Part shown: in pieces, positions 58,566-64,000 of the stretch
Layout of the letters: each line of letters opens with the position of its first letter
Position numbering within the stretch: position 1 is the stretch's first letter
Assembly (NCBI GenBank): GCA_023458555.1
Contig: JAEWYS010000015.1
Span: 1 to 64,000 of the forward strand
Source of the DNA: Bacteroidota bacterium
GTDB lineage: Bacteria > Bacteroidota > Bacteroidia > Cytophagales > Cytophagaceae
Length of the DNA: 64,000 bases
Direction of reading: 5' to 3'
The notes under the pieces: generated by a model
Told to the model about the DNA's origin: nothing
What the model saw: only the letters and a program-made list of their open reading frames with translations
The model's database searches: none
Translations under genes and position numbers: made by a program

Positions 58566-60842
58566 ATGTCGGTGGAGCAAATAATCAAGTGGATCTGGAA
58601 AGTTTTTTTGGGTAGTTGCCTGTTTGTCTTGTTGTTGATAGCCGGAGTCCGCTATAATTTTTTATACCTGTTTGGCTCCTTGCCGGATGCGCATCAGCTC
58701 GAAAATCCTAAAACGGATCTGCCGGTAGAAATTTTGTCAGAAGAAGGAGAATTGTTAGGCCGCTACTTCAGAGAAAAAAGGATGCCGGTATCTTACGAAG
58801 AAATATCTCCTGTAGTCATAGACGCACTTATAGCAACAGAAGATCTGCGCTTTTATGAACATTCAGGAATTGATGCCACCAGTATGGCAGCGATTTTCTG
58901 GTATATGGTCAAGGGGGGGCAGAGAGGCGGGAGCACCATTACACAGCAGCTTGCCAAGAATTTATATAAAACCCGTGCTGATTCGGAAGGTTTACTCAAT
59001 GTAGTGCCGGGCTTCCGGCAGGTAATCTATAAAATCAAAGAATGGATTACGGCGATCCGGCTGGAAAAAAATTATACAAAAAAGGAAATACTGACACTGT
59101 ATCTTAATACAGTTGACTTTGGCAGCAATTCTTTCGGAATAAAAGTAGCTGCTAAACGCTTTTTTAATACAACACCTGATAAACTGAATCCGGGACAGGC
59201 TGCCACGCTTATCGGAGCGTTGAAGGCAACCACTACTTACAATCCTGCTGTCAATCCTGATAATGCCTATGCCCGGAGAAATGTTGTGCTTAAGCTCATG
59301 TTTGAATCAGGTCGTATCTCCGGGAATCAGCTCAAGTATTTTTCATCTGTACCGCTTAATGTGAACTATCAGAGTAAGCTTATGGAAACTGAGGAAACGC
59401 TGGCTCCCTATTTTCGGGCGGAAGTAATGCGTTTTTTAGCCGAATGGTGCAAAACAAAGGATATTGACATGTATGCCGAGGGACTGGTAGTACATACTAC
59501 ACTTAATTATTCCTTGCAGAAATATGCCGAAGAGGGTGTTGAAAAACATATGCGTTCGCTGCACAGGCGATTTTTAAATCATTGGGAAGGAAAGAATCCG
59601 TGGGTGTATGAAAACAAAAAGGAAATCCCGGATTTTATTGATAACTCGATCGTAAATACACCATATTATCAGTACCTGAAAGACAAATACGGATCAAACA
59701 GCGACTCTATTGATTATTATCTTGAAAAACCCAGACGTATGAGAGTTTTTTCATGGTCCGGAATCAGAGATACAGTTTTTAGCATGAAAGACTCGCTTGC
59801 CTATTACAAGCATTTTCTGCATACCGGATTTATGGCAGTAAAGCCTCAAACCGGCGAGATTAAGTCCTGGGTTGGCGGCAATGATCATCGTTATTTTCAG
59901 TATGATCATGTCAAGCAGGCGAAAAGACAGCCTGGCTCTGCTTTTAAGCCATTGGTTTATGCCACTGCTATCAAGCAGGGATATACTCCCTGCGACAGAA
60001 TTGTCGATCAGGCGCTGACTATAACCTATGAAGAGGACGGAGTAAAAAAGCGCTGGTCTCCCAAAAATGCAGACTGGGTTTTTAGCGGAGAAGACATGAC
60101 ATTGCGCAAGGCTATGGCACGTTCCGTAAATACGGTGGCTGCTGCGCTTATGCAGAAAGTAGGTTATGAAGAAGTTATTAAAACAGCACGGTCACTTGGA
60201 ATCCAAAGTGAGCTGGCAGCTGTTCCTTCACTTGCGTTGGGACCAAGTGATGTTTCGGTTTATGAGCTGACGGGTGCATATGCCACTTTTATAAATAAAG
60301 GAGTATACATTGAGCCTTATTATATCAGCAGAATCGAAGATAATAAAGGAAATGTTCTGTATGAAGCTAATCCGGATGTGCGTGTAGCGCTTACGCCGGA
60401 ACAGGCTTATACTATGGCTTACATGCTGGCAGGTGGAACAGAAGTGCATGGTGGGACTTCACAGGCTTTATTTTCCTATGATATTTTTCGCGGTAACCAG
60501 ATCGGGGGAAAAACGGGTACTACTTCCAATTATTCTGACGGCTGGTTTATCGGAGTAACCAATGATCTGGTCGCCGGAATGTGGGTTGGGGGTGAGGATC
60601 GCTGTATCCATTTTAAAACCAGCGCTACCGGTGAAGGGTCAAAAACTGCATTACCGATTTTTGGTATTTTTATGGAGAAGGTTTATGCTGATACTGCTCT
60701 GGATATCCGGCCGGGATATTTTCCCAAACCATCCGGATATTCCGTGGAAATATATTGTCCTGACCCGGTTGCTGATTCATTACAGACCGATTCACTTATG
60801 ATTCCTCTGGATCCGGAGCTGACTTTCCAGGAAGAAGAATAG
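58566..60842 (+). CDS. Penicillin-binding protein 1A (bifunctional)
   Basis: A 758-residue class A PBP. A signal-anchor helix (about 10-30) precedes a GT51 glycosyltransferase domain with catalytic Glu92 in ATEDLRFYEHSG and GGSTITQQLAKN. The transpeptidase domain has Ser458 in GSAFK (SxxK), RSVNTV (SxN) and KTG at 649-651. It polymerises and cross-links peptidoglycan on the periplasmic face. The C-terminal tail is short and acidic. Confidence 0.94.
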   Translation: MSVEQIIKWIWKVFLGSCLFVLLLIAGVRYNFLYLFGSLPDAHQLENPKTDLPVEILSEEGELLGRYFREKRMPVSYEEISPVVIDALIATEDLRFYEHSGIDATSMAAIFWYMVKGGQRGGSTITQQLAKNLYKTRADSEGLLNVVPGFRQVIYKIKEWITAIRLEKNYTKKEILTLYLNTVDFGSNSFGIKVAAKRFFNTTPDKLNPGQAATLIGALKATTTYNPAVNPDNAYARRNVVLKLMFESGRISGNQLKYFSSVPLNVNYQSKLMETEETLAPYFRAEVMRFLAEWCKTKDIDMYAEGLVVHTTLNYSLQKYAEEGVEKHMRSLHRRFLNHWEGKNPWVYENKKEIPDFIDNSIVNTPYYQYLKDKYGSNSDSIDYYLEKPRRMRVFSWSGIRDTVFSMKDSLAYYKHFLHTGFMAVKPQTGEIKSWVGGNDHRYFQYDHVKQAKRQPGSAFKPLVYATAIKQGYTPCDRIVDQALTITYEEDGVKKRWSPKNADWVFSGEDMTLRKAMARSVNTVAAALMQKVGYEEVIKTARSLGIQSELAAVPSLALGPSDVSVYELTGAYATFINKGVYIEPYYISRIEDNKGNVLYEANPDVRVALTPEQAYTMAYMLAGGTEVHGGTSQALFSYDIFRGNQIGGKTGTTSNYSDGWFIGVTNDLVAGMWVGGEDRCIHFKTSATGEGSKTALPIFGIFMEKVYADTALDIRPGYFPKPSGYSVEIYCPDPVADSLQTDSLMIPLDPELTFQEEE

Positions 60843-60859
60843 ATCTTTCGGAAAACCGA

Positions 60860-61621
60860 TCAGAAATCATTGAAAAGAAGCAGAGTGTCTCCCGGATGAA
60901 TTCCTTCAGTTATTTCCACAAAGTGTTCGGATTCGATACCGGTCTGTACTTCTGTTATTTCTGTGGTTTTGTTACGATACAGAAGGACCGAAGGTATCCC
61001 GTTTTCGAATTGTAAACCGTTTTTAGGGATCCAGAAACCTTCCTTATATGCTTTTATTCTCAGAGTTGTAATTTTTCGGGAGAAGGAATCATTGCTCAGA
61101 ATAAATGAAAGCCTGACAGTTCTGATTTCTTTGGGATATTTATCCAGGTATTCCAGATAAGCAAGCAGCTCTGTACCATTTTCCTGATCGACCAGCCGGA
61201 CAACCTGGCTTGATTTGAATATGGTGGATTCCTCTTTTGTGAGATTGACTAAGGTAGAAAAAGTATTCATTTCAATGGCGCTGTCAGCAACTACGGTTGC
61301 ATTCTTCAGAGGAATATATACGGGCTGAAAGGTTTTACTGATCGGGTAAAGATCGGATTCCATTCTCTCGGTTTCCTGTACCAGTGCGCCGCTTTTAATC
61401 AGATCTGAACGGCATATGGAGCATAATCCGGGATTGTATTGGCGAATCTGGGGATGTTGCGGACAGGAATAGTACAGCTGGCTCAGAGGAAGCGCCTGAT
61501 ACATATTTTCCGGAGCAGACCGGCTGAGCTTATTCTCAGTTTTTTTTACGGAACAATTGCCCGCAAGCAGAAGCAGTAAAATCTGGATGGAAAAAATACA
61601 GACTATATCCCTTGTCTTCAT
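60860..61621 (-). CDS. Lipoprotein with heavy-metal-binding domain
   Basis: A 253-residue lipoprotein: signal MKTRDIVCIFSIQILLLLLA with lipobox AGNC (Cys23). A heavy-metal-binding domain of the CusB/CopA type follows at about 49-76: YSCPQHPQI then PGLCSICRSDL, where the more usual form is YxCPMHPxx...PGxCPxCGMxL. The rest resembles the late part of a membrane-fusion adaptor (VQTGIESEHFVEITEGIHPGDTLLL), but the lipoyl and hairpin parts are absent. It may chaperone metal to the efflux pump. It is the last gene of the Cus-like locus seen here. Confidence 0.78.
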   Translation of the reverse strand: MKTRDIVCIFSIQILLLLLAGNCSVKKTENKLSRSAPENMYQALPLSQLYYSCPQHPQIRQYNPGLCSICRSDLIKSGALVQETERMESDLYPISKTFQPVYIPLKNATVVADSAIEMNTFSTLVNLTKEESTIFKSSQVVRLVDQENGTELLAYLEYLDKYPKEIRTVRLSFILSNDSFSRKITTLRIKAYKEGFWIPKNGLQFENGIPSVLLYRNKTTEITEVQTGIESEHFVEITEGIHPGDTLLLFNDF

Positions 61622-61739
61622 AATCGCATTATGCCTTTAATCTGATTCGGATTTTCTTATACTAATACTTTAAGAAAAGGAATTGTTTACAGGCAAAATG
61701 CTTAAGAAATAAAGTGATCTGGAGCTACAGGTATTTTCA

Positions 61740-62309
61740 TTATATAGTATCGATGGATGAATGTTTACCTCTGCTTTTTTTAAACTGGGTGGGTGTCATA
61801 CCCGTTACCTGCTTAAACTGTGCTGATAAGTGAGCGGAGCTGCTGTAATCCAGCTTCCATGCGATTTCACTCAACGTAAGCTCATCATAAAATAACAGCT
61901 CTTTTACTTTTTCAATTTTCTGACTGATTATAAACTTCTCGATGGTAGTGTTCTCGATGGCAGAAAATAGTGAACTGAGCGCATGGTAATCTTTACCTAT
62001 TTCCCGGGCAATAATATCGGAAAAGTTCAGATTGCTTTTTTCTTTGCCATGGTGGATTATTTCGATAACCAGTGTTTTTATTCGTTCAATCAGGCTGCTA
62101 TTCTTGTCATCGATAAGTTCAAATCCTGCGTTGGTAAGCACTACGCGTACCTTTTCGAGATCAATTTCTTCTTCAGATTGTATGCTGGCTTCACCGAGCG
62201 ATATATCGTTTACGTGCATTCCGGCATCTTCCAGTTCTTCACGAACAACCCGGATGCACCTCGGACAAACCATATTCTTAATACGAAGTCTTACTTCTTT
62301 CATATGCAT
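61740..62309 (-). CDS. HMA-AraC fusion transcription regulator
   Basis: A 189-residue protein with two parts. Residues 1-70 form an HMA-like ferredoxin fold with the metal-binding motif MVCPRC (Cys-x-x-Cys) at the usual place in the first loop. Residues about 90-189 are an AraC-type double HTH (TIEKFIISQKIEKVKELLFY, LTLSEIAWKLDYSSSAHLSAQF, TGMTPTQFKK). Metal binding by the N-terminus probably controls DNA binding, so this would be a one-protein Cu/Ag or Zn sensor for the adjacent efflux genes. The usual AraC ligand domain is missing. ATG 62309 or 62303 (two codons apart) may be used. Confidence 0.82.
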   Translation of the reverse strand: MHMKEVRLRIKNMVCPRCIRVVREELEDAGMHVNDISLGEASIQSEEEIDLEKVRVVLTNAGFELIDDKNSSLIERIKTLVIEIIHHGKEKSNLNFSDIIAREIGKDYHALSSLFSAIENTTIEKFIISQKIEKVKELLFYDELTLSEIAWKLDYSSSAHLSAQFKQVTGMTPTQFKKSRGKHSSIDTI

Positions 62310-62350
62310 GGCTTAAGTTAACAAAAATGTTGTCGTAACCATAAAATCAG

Positions 62351-62386
62351 ATCCATGAAACCGGAATAGTATCTGGTTTCATGGAT
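62351..62386 (-). terminator. Hairpin between the adaptor and HMA-AraC genes
   Basis: A perfect 12-bp stem ATCCATGAAACC / GGTTTCATGGAT (62351-62362 / 62375-62386) with a 12-nt loop. On the minus strand it is followed only by CTGATTTT, so termination may be partial. Confidence 0.55.
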
Positions 62387-62395
62387 TCTTATGTA

Positions 62396-63622
62396 TCAAT
62401 GACCGTGCCCTATATCGCCACCCTGGTTTTGTATTTCCATTGCCTTCAGATAGTATGTTCCTTTTAGAACCATCGGATAGGATTTTTCCGGCTGCTCAAT
62501 GAATTCATAACTTGTAAATCCGTTATCACTGATTCCTGTTTTGATTGCGTATCGGGCAAAAATATAGCTCGTATCCCGGCTGATAATGGTATCTGTAAGG
62601 GCGTATACATAATTCAGATCACCCATCATGATGATAGCATCATCGGGCAGAGCCTCGGTTTTTGTCTGCGCTGTGACAATGCGTGCATGCACAAACATGC
62701 CCGGCATGAGCAGCTGACTTTTGTTGTTGCGTATTTCGGCATGGATTCCGATCGATCTGCTCGTTTCATCATATGCTTTGCCGACCGCAAAAATCTCGCC
62801 TTGATATTGTTTATCACCTTTTTCTGAAAATCCGAAAAGCACTTTCTGGCCTATTTTTACCTTATCAGCGTCCTTTTCGAAAACATGCAGATCAATATGA
62901 ACATGATGGTTATCGACTACAGAGAATAACTCGGCAGCCGGATTGGCATAGGAGCCTGTTGATATATTTATGCGGTGCACATAGCCGTTAATAGGGGTTT
63001 TGACCGGTATGCCGGAAACCAACTGGCCTTTTCTGACAGCATCTGCTGAGATTCCCAGCAGCTTAAGCTGGCTTTCGAGACTGGCTGCCATGGATCTTTT
63101 ATTTTCAAAATCAGTTTTTGCAAACTGAAGTTTTTTAGTTGCCACCACTTTTTCGCCGGCAAGTATTTCCTGTCTTTCAAACTCATTACGGGCATACTCC
63201 AGATCACTCCGGGCTTTGAGATAATTTTCCTGAATTTGTATTATTTCCGGATTTTCTATGACAGCCAGTGTCTGACCGGCGCTTACTTTATCCCCCTGAA
63301 TGACAAAAATTCTGGCAACAAGTCCGCCAAGAAGGGAAGATACGGCCGCTTTATTCTGCGGCGGCAGTTCAAGAGTGCCGTTGGCTGGTATCATTCCTTC
63401 CAGATGCCGGTATTCGGGGAAACCGATTTGCATTCCAATGATATCCATCTGCTTTTGAGTCAGCCTCAGATGTGTGTCCTTTTCTGAATGATTGTCAGAC
63501 CCGCTTTCGGGACTTTCATGATCGTGTTCGTCATGATCGTGGTTTTCTGATTTGCATCCGTTGCCGATGAATAGAATAAGCAGAAAAGAAAATATAATTG
63601 TAGTATGAAATAGTGCTTTCAT
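62396..63622 (-). CDS. RND efflux periplasmic adaptor (CusB/CzcB-like)
   Basis: A 408-residue membrane-fusion protein with lipoprotein signal (GNGC, Cys23) and a His/Asp-rich stretch HDHDEHDHE (about 28-36), often seen in metal adaptors. The lipoyl half motif SSLLGGLVARIFVIQGDKVSAGQTL, a helical hairpin (about 130-190), the second lipoyl half and the beta-barrel VFGFSEKG follow. The C-terminus ends in His-rich GHGH. It links an RND pump (not in the window) to the TolC protein encoded directly upstream, with stop and start overlapping by 1 nt. Confidence 0.9.
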   Translation of the reverse strand: MKALFHTTIIFSFLLILFIGNGCKSENHDHDEHDHESPESGSDNHSEKDTHLRLTQKQMDIIGMQIGFPEYRHLEGMIPANGTLELPPQNKAAVSSLLGGLVARIFVIQGDKVSAGQTLAVIENPEIIQIQENYLKARSDLEYARNEFERQEILAGEKVVATKKLQFAKTDFENKRSMAASLESQLKLLGISADAVRKGQLVSGIPVKTPINGYVHRINISTGSYANPAAELFSVVDNHHVHIDLHVFEKDADKVKIGQKVLFGFSEKGDKQYQGEIFAVGKAYDETSRSIGIHAEIRNNKSQLLMPGMFVHARIVTAQTKTEALPDDAIIMMGDLNYVYALTDTIISRDTSYIFARYAIKTGISDNGFTSYEFIEQPEKSYPMVLKGTYYLKAMEIQNQGGDIGHGH

Positions 63623-64000
63623 TATTGGTTTCCTCCAAGTAAATAGTCGAGTTGAATGGCATTTTGATTTAACTGCTCAAGTATATTGAGATAATTGAGC
63701 TTTATCTGATTCGCATCATTGATATTCTGCAATAACTCAGTATAGCCGGCTTCTCCGGTACGATAGGCTTTGTATGAGAGATCCGTAAGCCTGTCGGACT
63801 GGGGCAGAGCCGATTCTGTATAAAATTTATGAGTGTCAGAATATTTCTGATAATTGGCATAGGTCTCATTGATGTTATTTCTGAGCTCCAGTGAGACATT
63901 GTCAAGTCCGGATTTTGCTTTAAGAACTCCCACCCGGGCGGCCTGTATACGGGCCTTCTGAGGGCCAAACCATATCGGGATAGATAAACCGGCGGAAACA
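63622..64000 (-). CDS. TolC-family outer-membrane efflux protein (C-terminal part)
   Basis: The open frame continues past the right edge; about 125 residues are visible (first complete codon at 63997-63999). The visible part reads SAGLSIPIWFGPQKARIQAAR, then the helical repeat typical of TolC/CusC coiled barrels (LELRNNINETYANYQKYSD ... YTELLQNINDANQIKLNYLN) and a short LDYLLGGNQ end. It forms the outer-membrane exit duct of the metal efflux system. It overlaps the adaptor gene start by 1 nt. Confidence 0.88.
   Translation of the reverse strand, partial: VSAGLSIPIWFGPQKARIQAARVGVLKAKSGLDNVSLELRNNINETYANYQKYSDTHKFYTESALPQSDRLTDLSYKAYRTGEAGYTELLQNINDANQIKLNYLNILEQLNQNAIQLDYLLGGNQ

Overview
The window comes from the chromosome of a member of the Bacteroidota, most likely a Cytophagia-like lineage. 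This is inferred, not proven. The main pointers are three secreted proteins with type IX secretion (T9SS) C-terminal sorting domains, a T9SS plug protein, a DUF3276 (PUR-like) protein, and promoters of the Bacteroidota form (TTG, about 20 nt, then TAnnTTTG) in front of tRNA genes. Shine-Dalgarno sequences are mostly absent, so several TTG/GTG starts had to be chosen from homology and frame. I see no prophage, insertion sequence, integrase, rRNA or CRISPR array.

Layout. 1-4300: end of a secreted carbohydrate-binding protein, a flavin monooxygenase/membrane protein pair divergent from an AraC regulator, a possible HxlR gene remnant, and tRNA-Leu(CAA). 4300-10700: orphan metal-type ABC ATPase, then two aconitases of different families in tandem (acnB, acnA). 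10700-18030: DUF58 protein, RlpA-like protein, DUF3276 protein, YchF, a lone Cas6-family endoribonuclease, T9SS plug protein and an ABC-F ATPase. 18170-26690: cytochrome oxidase subunits II and I without subunit III, a small lipoprotein, three double universal stress proteins and a three-PAS histidine kinase, together resembling a respiration/stress island. 26900-32720: GtrA-like protein, ModF-like twin ATPase, CorA, tRNA-Arg(CCG), GNAT acetyltransferase, aminotransferase. 32830-37450: YceI protein, a group of small lineage-type proteins including a 59-residue zinc-knuckle protein, a CAT-anticodon tRNA and a T9SS cargo protein with ELWxxDGT repeats. 37530-42480: a phosphate operon reading porin-pstS-pstC-pstA-pstB, whose promoter is flanked by a 20-bp direct repeat. 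42720-46800: PIF1-like helicase with a C-terminal HTH, HAD phosphatase, site-2 protease. 46810-54610: T9SS cargo protein, two PASTA proteins, a double-length fused D-Ala-D-Ala ligase-like protein, NifU-type scaffold and Mrp ATPase. 54780-57110: ferritin, small [2Fe-2S] ferredoxin, citrate synthase. 57500-60840: CDF metal transporter and PBP1A. 60860-64000: a heavy-metal efflux locus (TolC and CusB-like subunits, an HMA-AraC fusion regulator and a metal-binding lipoprotein) that runs off the right edge.

Functional threads: TCA-cycle entry (citrate synthase and both aconitases), iron and Fe-S handling (ferritin, NifU, Mrp, ferredoxin), cell-wall synthesis (Ddl fusion, PASTA, PBP1A, RlpA), metal homeostasis (CorA, CDF, Cus-like system) and phosphate uptake. 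The most unusual items are the array-less Cas6, the Ddl-Ddl fusion with different active-site deviations in its two halves, the HMA-AraC one-protein metal sensor, and the porin-led pst operon with its repeat-flanked promoter. No clearly new multi-gene defence or mobile system was found.
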